64,000 nt of DNA from NVTR01 sp036480115. GTDB taxonomy: Bacteria > Pseudomonadota > Alphaproteobacteria > Rhodobacterales > Rhodobacteraceae. The stretch is taken from NCBI GenBank assembly GCA_965224795.1, contig CBDDAE010000002.1, forward strand, positions 868,001 through 932,000, read 5' to 3'. Positions 26,098-34,372 of the stretch are shown piece after piece; position 1 is the first letter of the stretch, and every line of letters begins with the position of its first letter. The notes below the pieces were generated by a model that was not told the origin of the DNA, made no database searches, and saw only the letters and a program-made list of their open reading frames with translations. The translations under genes and the position numbers were made by a program.

Positions 26098-26447
26098 ATC
26101 TGAACAGATGCCCCATTGTCGGCGATGCACGTTTGTGTGCCAACCCGGGCAAGGACCATATCTACAATGCTGCGAATTTCATCGGAAATGTTGTGTAAAG
26201 TCCCCTCCGACAGATCGAGTAGTTCTGAATCTGTCGCGTTGCCGCGGATACAAATTGCAACAGCTGTTATGTCGGAATTCGGAAATCTCTCAAAAATATC
26301 ACGCGCTGCAACATGCTCGGCCTGCTGTGCAATTTCTAGGAGAATTGAACTGGCAGCGATCGGCTCAGCAGCTGGCAGAATTTCGTCATGATCGTAACGC
26401 TGGCAACCAATAACCGCCATACAGGATAATACTAACAATAACCGCAT
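26094..26447 (-). CDS. Putative lipoprotein between sdhA and sdhB
   Basis: A 117-residue protein with a lipoprotein-like leader, MRLLLVLSCMAVIGC, where VIGC approximates a lipobox with Cys15. The mature region is acidic and helical, ending with cysteines at ICIRG and QTCIADNG. The ATG overlaps the sdhA stop (TGATG) and its stop overlaps the next gene (ATGA), so it is firmly within the sdh operon. Unrecognised family; outer- or inner-membrane anchoring is inferred. Confidence 0.7.
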   Translation of the reverse strand: MRLLLVLSCMAVIGCQRYDHDEILPAAEPIAASSILLEIAQQAEHVAARDIFERFPNSDITAVAICIRGNATDSELLDLSEGTLHNISDEIRSIVDMVLARVGTQTCIADNGASVQI

Positions 26448-28252
26448 CAATAAACCCGTGCTTTTGGTGTAATCATCTTCAAATCTATTCCCCCGTCAGC
26501 CTTACTGGTCAGTGGTTTTACATGCACATCCCGGTAAGTCAGTTTAACTTTGTTCCCGTCAACCTTGGCCAATGTGTGCTTGCGCCATTTCTTGTCGTCG
26601 CGATCTGGATAGTCTTCATGGGCATGGGCCCCCCGGCTTTCTTTGCGCGCCTCAGCACTGACAATCGTGGTCAGAGCATTTGGCATCAGGTTGGCCAGTT
26701 CCAGTGTTTCCATCAGGTCGCTGTTCCAAACAAGGGACCGGTCAGTCACCGATATATCGTCCAGCTTAGCGGCCACTTTGGTCATTTTCTTAACCCCGTC
26801 CGCCAGGGTTTTATCTGTGCGAAACACAGCCGCGTCTTCCTGCATTGTTTTTTGCATCTCAAGGCGCAGATCGGCCGTCGGCACAGCGCCAGATGCATTG
26901 CGCAACCCGTCAAAACGATCAAGGGATGCATCGATAGAGGCCGTGTTCAGCGTGTGATTTGCGGACGCCGGATCAACAATTTTCCCAGCCTTGATAGCCG
27001 CTGCCCGGCCAAACACCACCAGATCAATCAGGCTGTTTGATCCCAGCCGGTTGGCCCCATGGACACTGGCACAGCCTGCTTCACCCACGGCCATCAGCCC
27101 CGGCGAAATTGCATCGTGATCCTTGGCGGTCGGGTTCAAAACTTCGCCCCAATAATTCGTCGGGATACCACCCATATTGTAATGCACGGTCGGCAGCACC
27201 GGGATCGGTTCCCGGCTCAAATCAACACCCGCAAAAATCTGCGCGCTTTCCGAAATACCCGGCAGCCGCAGAGCCAGCGTTTCCGGTGGCAAATGGCTAA
27301 GGTTCAGATGCAAATGATCCTTATTCGGCCCAACACCGCGCCCCTCTCGGATTTCCAGCGTCATGCAGCGCGATACCACATCACGCGACGCCAAATCCTT
27401 ATAAGTCGGCGCATAGCGTTCCATGAACCGCTCGCCCTCGGAATTGGTCAGATAGCCACCCTCGCCACGCGCACCTTCGGTAATCAGTGTACCCGCGCCA
27501 TAAATCCCGGTCGGGTGAAACTGCACAAATTCCATGTCCTGCAGCGCCAGCCCGGCCCGCGCCACCATGCCGCCACCATCGCCGGTGCAGGTATGGGCCG
27601 ATGTCGCGCTGAAATACGCCCGACCATAGCCCCCCGTCGCCAGCACCGTCATCTTGGCGTTGAACACATGGATGGTGCCATCGTCCAGCTTCCAGCAGAC
27701 CACACCCTGACAGGTGCCATCCTCGGCCATGATCAGATCGATGGCGAAATATTCAATGTAAAACTCGGCGTTATGTTTCAGCGACTGCCCGTACAGCGTA
27801 TGCAACATCGCGTGCCCGGTGCGGTCGGCAGCAGCGCAGGTACGTTGTACCGGCGGACCTTCGCCAAATTCGGTGGTGTGGCCGCCAAAGGGGCGTTGGT
27901 AAATCTTGCCCTCTTCGGTGCGCGAAAACGGCACCCCGTAATGTTCCAGTTCATAAACTGCCTTGGGGGCTTCACGGGCCAGGTATTCCATGGCATCGGT
28001 GTCGCCCAGCCAATCGGACCCTTTGACCGTGTCATACATATGCCACTGCCAATGGTCGGGGCCCATGTTGGACAGTGACGCGGCAATACCACCCTGTGCT
28101 GCCACAGTATGGGAACGTGTCGGGAAAACCTTGGTCACACAGGCCGTGCGCAGTCCTTGTTCAGCCATGCCCAATGTGGCCCGCAACCCGGCACCGCCGG
28201 CACCAATCACCACAACATCATAGTCATGCGTTTCGTATTCATATGCCGCCAT
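26447..28252 (-). CDS. sdhA: Succinate dehydrogenase flavoprotein subunit
   Basis: A 601-residue catalytic subunit of complex II, oxidising succinate to fumarate. VVVIGAGGAGLRA is the dinucleotide fold, FPTRSHTVAAQGG carries His48 for covalent FAD, and HPTGIYGAGTLITEGARGEGG and NRLGSNSLIDLVVFGRAA are substrate and FAD regions. Fourteen bases separate it from sdhD. The start is ATG after an AGGAG-like site. Confidence 0.97.
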   Translation of the reverse strand: MAAYEYETHDYDVVVIGAGGAGLRATLGMAEQGLRTACVTKVFPTRSHTVAAQGGIAASLSNMGPDHWQWHMYDTVKGSDWLGDTDAMEYLAREAPKAVYELEHYGVPFSRTEEGKIYQRPFGGHTTEFGEGPPVQRTCAAADRTGHAMLHTLYGQSLKHNAEFYIEYFAIDLIMAEDGTCQGVVCWKLDDGTIHVFNAKMTVLATGGYGRAYFSATSAHTCTGDGGGMVARAGLALQDMEFVQFHPTGIYGAGTLITEGARGEGGYLTNSEGERFMERYAPTYKDLASRDVVSRCMTLEIREGRGVGPNKDHLHLNLSHLPPETLALRLPGISESAQIFAGVDLSREPIPVLPTVHYNMGGIPTNYWGEVLNPTAKDHDAISPGLMAVGEAGCASVHGANRLGSNSLIDLVVFGRAAAIKAGKIVDPASANHTLNTASIDASLDRFDGLRNASGAVPTADLRLEMQKTMQEDAAVFRTDKTLADGVKKMTKVAAKLDDISVTDRSLVWNSDLMETLELANLMPNALTTIVSAEARKESRGAHAHEDYPDRDDKKWRKHTLAKVDGNKVKLTYRDVHVKPLTSKADGGIDLKMITPKARVY

Positions 28253-28266
28253 TGTTCGAAAGCTCC

Positions 28267-28638
28267 TTAAAACGCAATCTCTGCCAGGGCGTATAGCCCC
28301 ACCGCCATGATGCCGTAACTGACACCGATCATCACAATGATCAGGATCTTACGGGCCAGCCCGTGCACATAATCCTCAATCATGATCTGCACACCATTTT
28401 TGAAATGCAGCATGCCGATGATGATGGTCAGCGCTGCAATGATGGCGGGGAATGGGTTTGAATAATACGTCACTACTGTTGCCCGGCTTTCGCCCAGCAT
28501 CGGCCCAAAGGTGAAAATGAACAACGGCACCAGCACCAAAAGCAGGCAGGCGCTAACGGTCATGGCCCAGTGATGGCCGGTTCCGGTTTTTGCTGACCCC
28601 AACCCGGTGGCGCGTTTTCTATCGGTCAAATATGACAT
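28267..28638 (-). CDS. sdhD: Succinate dehydrogenase membrane anchor subunit
   Basis: A 123-residue membrane anchor with three transmembrane helices after a basic N-terminus (YLTDRKRATGLGSAKTGTGHHW). It binds heme b and ubiquinone with SdhC. It lies ten bases after sdhC. Assignment rests on size, topology, GSAKTGTGHHW and operon position, since this subunit is poorly conserved. Confidence 0.9.
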   Translation of the reverse strand: MSYLTDRKRATGLGSAKTGTGHHWAMTVSACLLLVLVPLFIFTFGPMLGESRATVVTYYSNPFPAIIAALTIIIGMLHFKNGVQIMIEDYVHGLARKILIIVMIGVSYGIMAVGLYALAEIAF

Positions 28639-28648
28639 GCCGGGCCCC

Positions 28649-29032
28649 CTATATGATCACAATAGTGATGATGGTCGCCAGTACCGAGCCGCCAATAACG
28701 CCCCAGCCCAGCATTTCAGCTGTTTCCATTTCCAACCCGCGACCGGTATCCCAGATCAGATGCCTGACCCCGGCCAACAGATGATACCAAAGCGCCCAAA
28801 GCGAACCAGTCATGATCAGATCGCCAAACCAGCTGGTCATGAAACCATCCACCGCGGCAAAACAGGCCGGTGAAATCACCAGCGACATGAACCAGGCCGA
28901 AACCAGAAACGCCCCCAGCAACAACGCATTGCCAGTGATCCGCGTCAGGATCGAACTGATCGAAGTCAGTTGTGGCCGGTAGATCGTCAAGTGCGGCGAA
29001 AGCGGTCGATTGTGGCTTCGTTGATCACCCAT
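28649..29032 (-). CDS. sdhC: Succinate dehydrogenase cytochrome b556 subunit
   Basis: A 127-residue subunit with three transmembrane helices. The family motif RPLSPHLTIYRPQLTSISSI is near the N-terminus, and HLLAGVRHLIWDTG contains the probable heme ligand. First gene of the operon sdhC-sdhD-sdhA-lipoprotein-DUF3052-sdhB-AhpD-like. The upstream 160 bases contain no gene; TTGTGGTGACAG there weakly resembles the TGTGATCACA element before sucC. Confidence 0.94.
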   Translation of the reverse strand: MGDQRSHNRPLSPHLTIYRPQLTSISSILTRITGNALLLGAFLVSAWFMSLVISPACFAAVDGFMTSWFGDLIMTGSLWALWYHLLAGVRHLIWDTGRGLEMETAEMLGWGVIGGSVLATIITIVII

Positions 29033-29191
29033 TCAATTATCCTTTTCCCGTCGCAACACACAGCTTGCCATGACGTTTAAGCAAAAACCTGCGACCAGCG
29101 ATAGGGCTGTCAGCGTTAACAATTCCTTGTGGTGACAGTTTTTTTGCGTTTTTGCGGCATGGAATGGGAAGAAAGCTGTTAATTTGCACCC

Positions 29192-30082
29192 TTAGAACAC
29201 ATCCGATGCCAATTTATGCAGGTCTTGGACATATTCGCCACAAATCGTAATTTTTCCACGGCCACCTGACCCCTGACTATAGAAAGCCTGATAACCGCGG
29301 TCTTCACCTCCGCATCGCTTCAGCACAATTTCCAGACGTTCGGGCAGGGAAAAGTCATCATTTAACTTCTTGATTGTGGCCTCCAAATCCCGGGCTGCCG
29401 CACGTCCAATATCGCTGCTGGTATCTTGCCTAAACCGGATTTCACCGTCATTTCTCGCTGACCGCAATCTTTCTAAAATTGGCTCCCAGCTTCGCTCAGC
29501 CATGTCAAATTCGCCGGGGCAATATTCTGCACGCTGTTGGGGCAGTCCCAACTTTTTGACAAATTCACTACGCTCAGAAGGGTTTGCACCATAGAAAATG
29601 CAGATGGTATTGTAATACCGCTGTCGGGCTGGTCCATGTTCATCCCAAAACGACGGTTGGCGCCCGGTCGCTGCATCTTCGTCCGCGTCAAAAGCAAATG
29701 AAAGGACTGAATTTTCGGCAATACGGCTGGCGTCAATTTCCGGGTGACGCTTATGTATCATCAAAGCGCTTAAAACATCCGCCGCGTCTTCTTCCTGGCC
29801 CAAAACTGGCAATTCCAGCATATCTATCATGGCATGGGCGAATTCGTGATAAAGCGTGGCTAAAACATTATCGAGAACATAATCCATCGCCGGATCCTTG
29901 TTCCCAGCTTCAGCCGGTTCTCCATTTCTGGTGCCTTCAACTTTGGTCGTTTCTTCCTTGCCGTCCTTTTTGTCTGCGGCGGCCACTGGCCCCCAAGCAA
30001 AAAATATCACAGCAAAAAGCAAAGCTATTGCGGCCCAATTCTTGTGTTCAAAAAGGGTAGAATCAATTGTTCCCGTCGCCAT
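29192..30082 (-). CDS. DUF4344-type secreted metallopeptidase
   Basis: A 296-residue protein with an N-terminal hydrophobic segment (about residues 15-35, ending VAAADKK) followed by an acidic/charged linker. The zinc motif HEFAH sits in LATLYHEFAHAMIDMLELPV, and the downstream EEDAADVLSALM gives a possible third ligand, the arrangement I associate with DUF4344 putative metallopeptidases. AGGAAG before the ATG at 30082 supports that start over a GTG 18 bases earlier. It follows a VWA protein gene by 33 bases. Confidence 0.8.
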   Translation of the reverse strand: MATGTIDSTLFEHKNWAAIALLFAVIFFAWGPVAAADKKDGKEETTKVEGTRNGEPAEAGNKDPAMDYVLDNVLATLYHEFAHAMIDMLELPVLGQEEDAADVLSALMIHKRHPEIDASRIAENSVLSFAFDADEDAATGRQPSFWDEHGPARQRYYNTICIFYGANPSERSEFVKKLGLPQQRAEYCPGEFDMAERSWEPILERLRSARNDGEIRFRQDTSSDIGRAAARDLEATIKKLNDDFSLPERLEIVLKRCGGEDRGYQAFYSQGSGGRGKITICGEYVQDLHKLASDVF

Positions 30083-30114
30083 TTCACTTCCTACCGTCAC
30101 TCTTACAAAACCAC

Positions 30115-30846
30115 TTAATCGTTCAATGTGGCCAAAACTGGTGCATCAGCCCTGTCGCCGGGTTTGTGTGGTAGCCCCGAAATTTGGTCGCCTGTCTCAC
30201 GGCGCAACTTTAGCCTGATCTTTTCACCATAGTCAGCAAAGCCGTCTGCAGTAACCACAAAAGAGCCATCACCGGTAATTACATTCTCCCAAAAGTATCC
30301 GGTAAGATCGTCCTCCGCTCCTTCGATAGCCAAGGCATTGACTGTAACCCCCGCCGCCCGCAGGTCCGAAAGAACAAAACGCGGCTTAATTCCTTCGTTT
30401 GACAAGCCATCGCCAGAAACATCAATGATGTAGCGACCGCAATCTGGTGCCAGCCTTATTTCAGCCAGCGTAAACAGCAAAGCGTCACCAATCGCTGTTG
30501 AAAAGTTGCGCCACTGGCGTTCCGTGGTTTCCACAGCATTGGCAAACCCATCAATATCATCAAAGGATCTGATTTTTGTCCAGGATATCGACACAACCTG
30601 GCGCGATGATCCCGTCCATTGGATTAATGAAATTTGCGCCTCGGCTTTTACCAACGCTTCAGACACCACTGAATCGCGCAGCCCACTGGCAAGCCCATCC
30701 ATTTGAATACGAAATTCTTGCGGATCAACCGAGCCCGAAACATCCACCGCCAGCGCAAGGGCCAGATCACAGGCCAGCAAGGGCGCGGGAAATCCCCCGA
30801 CCAAAGCCGGCATTACTGCGCTAATGATACGCCATCCCCTCGCCAA
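30115..30846 (-). CDS. DUF1194 secreted von Willebrand factor A domain protein
   Basis: A 243-residue protein with a signal peptide (cleavage near APLLA before CDLALAL) and one VWA domain. DVSGSVD supplies the DxSxS metal-binding motif, and VDVSGDGLSNEG the second loop. Such domains bind proteins in a metal-dependent way in the periplasm. The start is TTG with GGGGA five bases before it; an ATG 11 codons in would shorten the signal peptide. It may pair with the metallopeptidase downstream. Confidence 0.82.
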   Translation of the reverse strand: MARGWRIISAVMPALVGGFPAPLLACDLALALAVDVSGSVDPQEFRIQMDGLASGLRDSVVSEALVKAEAQISLIQWTGSSRQVVSISWTKIRSFDDIDGFANAVETTERQWRNFSTAIGDALLFTLAEIRLAPDCGRYIIDVSGDGLSNEGIKPRFVLSDLRAAGVTVNALAIEGAEDDLTGYFWENVITGDGSFVVTADGFADYGEKIRLKLRRETGDQISGLPHKPGDRADAPVLATLND

Positions 30847-30861
30847 ATTATCCCCAATTCA

Positions 30862-30908
30862 TCTTTCCAAAAATATCCTCGCCGAAGGCAGACGCGCCCA
30901 TTGGCGCG
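30862..30908 (-). terminator. Terminator-like intergenic element after mch
   Basis: Read on the minus strand, the hairpin CGCGCC-AATG-GGCGCG (30893-30908) is followed by GCCTTCGGC and GGATATTTTTGGAAAGATG. I know this tail as a frequent gene-end element in Rhodobacteraceae. Its orientation suits termination after mch. Related sequences occur near 43610 and 45640. Confidence 0.55.
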
Positions 30909-30972
30909 GCAAGAAAATACTGCGGCATCAGAGATACCTCCACCATCCTAACTGAAATTCCGGGAACCTGGA

Positions 30973-31995
30973 TCACATTGGCATGAGCGCCCAGTAATCC
31001 AGATCAAGTAACACGTCAGGCAGGTATTTCCCATCTTCACCACGCAGCTCAAATGCCGCGCCCTTGGTCGCCAGCAGCCGTAATCGAAGCGCCCCGATAC
31101 CATTACCCATATCCGCCTTATCCAGCACTTCAGACCAGGCGCGCACCGTGTCACCAGCAAAGCACGGGTTGGCGTGCGCGCCACCGTTCAATCCAACAAT
31201 CAACTGGGCATTGGCCAATCCGTTGAACGACAGTGCCCGGGCCAGCGAAATTATATGGCCGCCGTAAATCAGCCGCTTGCCATCAGGGCGCGCCGTCACG
31301 TCAAAATGCACCCGCGCCGTGTTTTGCCACAACCGGGTGGCCATCATATGCTCGGCCTCTTCGATGGTCACACCATCCACATGGTCGATCTGCTCACCAA
31401 CCACATAATCGCCCCAGCGATGCGCCTCACCGGCCAGATCAAAATCATAGCGGCTGAAATCCAACCCCTCAGGCACAACCAGGTCTTTGGCATCCACCGT
31501 CCCGGCCAATTCAGGGATCACCGTTTTCGGTGCATCCGCATCCAGGTCATTTTTGCGCACCATTACCCAGCGCACATAGCTAAGCACCGGTTCATCGCGT
31601 TGGTTCAACCCGGTGGTGCGCAGCCAGACAATGCCGGATTTACCGTTGGAATTTTGCTTTAGCCCGATGATTTCACTTACCGCGCGCAGCGTGTCGCCCG
31701 GATAAACCGGCGCCATCCAGCGCCCTTCCGCATACCCCAAATTGGCCACTGCGTTCAGCGAAATGTCAGGAACCGTCTTGCCCAACACAATGTGAAATAC
31801 CAACAGATCATCAAGAAGTGAGCCTTCAAACCCACATTCGGTTGCAAACATATCAGACGACGCCAACGCATGACGTGCCGGGTATAGCGCATGGTACAGC
31901 GCACGTTCACCTTCAGCCACAGTACGCGGCACAGCATGGAATATCGTTTCCCCCACACGAAAATCTTCGAAATATCGTCCCGGATTGGTTTTCAC
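30973..31995 (-). CDS. mch: Mesaconyl-CoA hydratase (MaoC family)
   Basis: A 340-residue protein with two hotdog/MaoC modules. It starts MKTNPGRYFEDFRVGETIFHAVPRTV in pieces and includes ATECGFEGSLLDDLLVFHIVLG and YGGHIISLARALSFNG. In the ethylmalonyl-CoA pathway it hydrates mesaconyl-C1-CoA to beta-methylmalyl-CoA. The assignment combines the double MaoC layout, length near 343 and the mcl2 neighbour, as in R. sphaeroides. It overlaps the DUF1737 gene upstream (ATGA). Confidence 0.9.
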   Translation of the reverse strand: MKTNPGRYFEDFRVGETIFHAVPRTVAEGERALYHALYPARHALASSDMFATECGFEGSLLDDLLVFHIVLGKTVPDISLNAVANLGYAEGRWMAPVYPGDTLRAVSEIIGLKQNSNGKSGIVWLRTTGLNQRDEPVLSYVRWVMVRKNDLDADAPKTVIPELAGTVDAKDLVVPEGLDFSRYDFDLAGEAHRWGDYVVGEQIDHVDGVTIEEAEHMMATRLWQNTARVHFDVTARPDGKRLIYGGHIISLARALSFNGLANAQLIVGLNGGAHANPCFAGDTVRAWSEVLDKADMGNGIGALRLRLLATKGAAFELRGEDGKYLPDVLLDLDYWALMPM

Positions 31996-32195
31996 AACTG
32001 CCCCAATTTCATCTCTGGCGAATAAACCCCATCCACATCCTTAGTAACCGCCTGCGCACATCGCATAACACCGGCCTTGGCATCAAACCCGTAGGCCGGA
32101 TCGCCATACAGCAACCAGCCTTTGGCCAATGCCTCGCTCACCTTGTGGCAAAAGTCAGACGTGTCGTCCCCAGTAAGCAACCGGTAGGCTTGCAT
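31992..32195 (-). CDS. DUF1737 family small protein
   Basis: A 67-residue protein, AYRLLTGDDTSDFCHKVSEA then LAKGWLLYGDPAYGFDAKAG, which matches the DUF1737 pattern of a YRLLTG start and a GW-LYG-P middle. Function unknown. The ATG at 32195 is used because the upstream in-frame ATG at 32246 lies inside the nnrU gene. It is coupled to mch by ATGA and is four bases after nnrU. Confidence 0.82.
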   Translation of the reverse strand: MQAYRLLTGDDTSDFCHKVSEALAKGWLLYGDPAYGFDAKAGVMRCAQAVTKDVDGVYSPEMKLGQL

Positions 32196-32199
32196 AGCG

Positions 32200-32748
32200 C
32201 TATGCCCCAAACGGCGACGGGCCGATCCAGATGTGAATGCCTGCAAATACTGCGAAAACCACCAGATGGATTAATATCCACCTGACATCACCACTGGCTG
32301 GTCCCGGCTCAGGTCGTTGCCACGGGCCTTCACGAAAATTGATCAGCGGGATGGAAAACAGCGCCCAAGCAGCGATACCGCCAAACAGCACCAGCGAAGC
32401 CACATCGCCGTTCACCAGGATATGGGCCCCGGCCCAAACCAACACGCCAATCAACATCGGGTGGCGCAACCAGGAACGCGCCCGGCCTTTGGAACTGCCC
32501 ATTCCCATCATCGCCACAGCCACAAGCATTAGAATGTTGTTCACCGGCTTGCCCCAGCTTGGTGCATCAAACACGATATCCACCGGCGCTGCACGGTAGC
32601 CGATGACCATCATCACCACCGACGCTAGTATCAGCACCGCCACAACACCCTTACCAGCATTGCCCATCGAGGCCCGAACCCCCGGCGTCACCCGCTTAAA
32701 GTAGTGCGCCGCTGTCCACAGAACCAAGCCCGCTATCAGTAGTGTCAT
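32200..32748 (-). CDS. NnrU family membrane protein
   Basis: A 182-residue protein with about five transmembrane helices, including RHPMLIGVLVWAGAHILVNGD, the NnrU/isoprenylcysteine-methyltransferase-like core. NnrU family members were first seen in denitrification clusters, but many sit elsewhere, as here between mcl2 and DUF1737. Two bases separate it from mcl2, so it is in the mcl2-nnrU-DUF1737-mch operon. Function in this setting unknown. Confidence 0.85.
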   Translation of the reverse strand: MTLLIAGLVLWTAAHYFKRVTPGVRASMGNAGKGVVAVLILASVVMMVIGYRAAPVDIVFDAPSWGKPVNNILMLVAVAMMGMGSSKGRARSWLRHPMLIGVLVWAGAHILVNGDVASLVLFGGIAAWALFSIPLINFREGPWQRPEPGPASGDVRWILIHLVVFAVFAGIHIWIGPSPFGA

Positions 32749-32749
32749 A

Positions 32750-33607
32750 TCATTCTCCCTGAACGGCGAGGATCGCCTTATGTTTGGCCAATAGGGCCTG
32801 TGCCGTCTCTATATGCAGGTTTTCAACAATCTGACCATCCACAACCGCCACGCCTTTACCGTCGGCCCGGGCCGCTTCAAAGGCCTCAATCTGTCGCTGC
32901 GCCAGCGCAATTTCCGCTTCATCCGGTCCAAAAACCCCATTAGCAACCTCAACCTGCGCCGGATGGATCAGGGTTTTGCCGTCAAACCCCATATCGCGCC
33001 CCTGTTCGCATTCGGCCTGTAACCCGTCAGCATCCTTAAAAGCGTTATATACCCCGTCAATGCAGACAATACCCGCCGCCCGCGCCGCCAGCAGGCACAT
33101 CTGCAACGATGCCAACAAGGGCTCGCGGTCCGCACGGTGCCGGGTATTCAGGTCTTTCGCCAGATCATTTGTACCCAGAATAAACCCCGACAATTGCCCG
33201 TGATCGGCAATTTCCGCTGCGTTCAAAACACCCCGCGGCGTTTCCATCATCGCCCACAGCGCAATGTCAGGGCACAGTTCGGCAACGCTATCCAACCCGG
33301 CGGCATTATCGACCTTGGGGATCAGGATGCCGTCAATATCGGCGCTGGCAAAGGCTTTCACATCTTCGCGCCCCCAGTCGGTGTCCAAACCATTCACCCT
33401 TACCAACCGAATACGGTTGCCATAGCCCCCGTCTGCCAGCGCCGCCTGCAACTGACTGCGGGCGTTGGTCTTTTGATCAACAGCAACGGCATCTTCAAGA
33501 TCGAAAATTATCGCATCCACCGGCAACGACCTGGCTTTTTCCAGCGCCCGTGCGTTAGAGCCCGGAATATACAGAACAGATCGCATAGGTCGTGTGGCCA
33601 GGGTCAT
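32750..33607 (-). CDS. mcl2: (3S)-Malyl-CoA thioesterase (HpcH/HpaI citrate-lyase fold)
   Basis: A 285-residue TIM-barrel protein with MRSVLYIPGSNARALEKA, the acidic FDLEDAVA motif, WAMMETPRGVLNA and GKTLIHPAQVE. The family contains malyl-CoA lyases and the Mcl2 thioesterase. The CitE-like N-terminus and position beside mch favour Mcl2, which hydrolyses (3S)-malyl-CoA to malate in the ethylmalonyl-CoA pathway. The ATG at 33607 follows GGAGG; an upstream in-frame TTG/ATG extension lacks homology. A PhaR-like site lies 60 bases upstream. Confidence 0.87.
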   Translation of the reverse strand: MTLATRPMRSVLYIPGSNARALEKARSLPVDAIIFDLEDAVAVDQKTNARSQLQAALADGGYGNRIRLVRVNGLDTDWGREDVKAFASADIDGILIPKVDNAAGLDSVAELCPDIALWAMMETPRGVLNAAEIADHGQLSGFILGTNDLAKDLNTRHRADREPLLASLQMCLLAARAAGIVCIDGVYNAFKDADGLQAECEQGRDMGFDGKTLIHPAQVEVANGVFGPDEAEIALAQRQIEAFEAARADGKGVAVVDGQIVENLHIETAQALLAKHKAILAVQGE

Positions 33608-33667
33608 GATTCCTCCAAAATTTAGTGTTCGCAAATTTCCACACGTCACCCCGTACCGCAAGAGCAT

Positions 33668-33684
33668 TTGCCGCAGCGCAGAAA
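33668..33684. promoter_or_regulatory. PhaR-like operator upstream of mcl2
   Basis: TTGCCGCAGCGCAGAAA differs by two bases from the site before ecm (TTGCTGCAGTGCAGAAA). It is 61-77 bases before the mcl2 start and also upstream of the divergent secreted-protein gene at 33809. The CTGC-N3-GCAG core has one mismatch. Confidence 0.42.
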
Positions 33685-33808
33685 GCCATCTGCGCGAAAT
33701 TTCCAACCGGACGCCGGATTAACCAATTCTTGGCGGGTTCGGCATCAGAATTTAACCACAGGCAGGAATATCAACCGGGCGATGCCCATGAACAAAAAGG
33801 GATACATT

Positions 33809-34123
33809 ATGAAACGTCAGTTTCTCGCACTCTCCTTAGGTCTTGGGGCGATGCTTTTGGCCACGCAGCATGCATTCGCGCAATCCGCCCGCTGTGCGGA
33901 CCGTGAAATTGTGGTGAACCGTTTGGCCGCAAAATACGGCGAAAGCCGTCAGTCTATTGGCCTGGGGGCAAATAATTCCGTGGTGGAAATGTTTGCATCG
34001 GTGCAAACCGGAACCTGGACAATTACGGTTACGATGCCAACCGGGCAAACCTGTATCGTCGCAGCGGGTCGGTCATTTGAAGCTCTGGCAGAGGCGCCAG
34101 CGATCCCGGGCAACGACGCCTAA
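33809..34123 (+). CDS. Small secreted protein, function unknown
   Basis: A 104-residue protein with a signal peptide (residues 1-24, ending HAFA before QSARCADREIVV). The mature part carries two cysteines, RCADREIVVNRLAAKYGESRQ near its start and GQTCIVAAGRSFEAL near its end, likely a disulfide. AAAGGG precedes the ATG at 33809. Upstream in-frame ATGs lack such sites. I recognise the general pattern from Rhodobacterales but know no function. Divergent from mcl2. Confidence 0.75.
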   Translation: MKRQFLALSLGLGAMLLATQHAFAQSARCADREIVVNRLAAKYGESRQSIGLGANNSVVEMFASVQTGTWTITVTMPTGQTCIVAAGRSFEALAEAPAIPGNDA

Positions 34124-34293
34124 CGAATGCATTTTGCTAAACGCGGGGTAAATTTCACCTCAAAGCGTCCGCCAGACATCAAAATTTGCCAACAAATTTA
34201 TTCCAATTGTGCGGATGGCCTATTTCTTGCGGAACTCTGCTAAATCATTGTGGAAACCGTACCGCAAAATAGTAATTCCCATGTCGTAATTTA

Positions 34294-34310
34294 ATGCTGC
34301 ATTGCAGCAC
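34294..34310. promoter_or_regulatory. PhaR-like operator upstream of mdh
   Basis: ATGCTGCATTGCAGCAC includes the perfect inverted repeat TGCTGCA-T-TGCAGCA and an exact CTGC-N3-GCAG core. It lies 63-79 bases before the mdh ATG, a distance similar to that before ecm and mcl2. Confidence 0.52.
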
Positions 34311-34372
34311 CCTTGCGACTCAGGGCTCAACTGGCTACTCATCTGGCGATTATCACTGGATGGAGTCCTTAA

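Noticed and set aside
27059..28078. 339-codon open frame antisense to sdhA
   Set aside because: Lies wholly within a certain sdhA gene, with His/Arg-rich composition typical of shadows.
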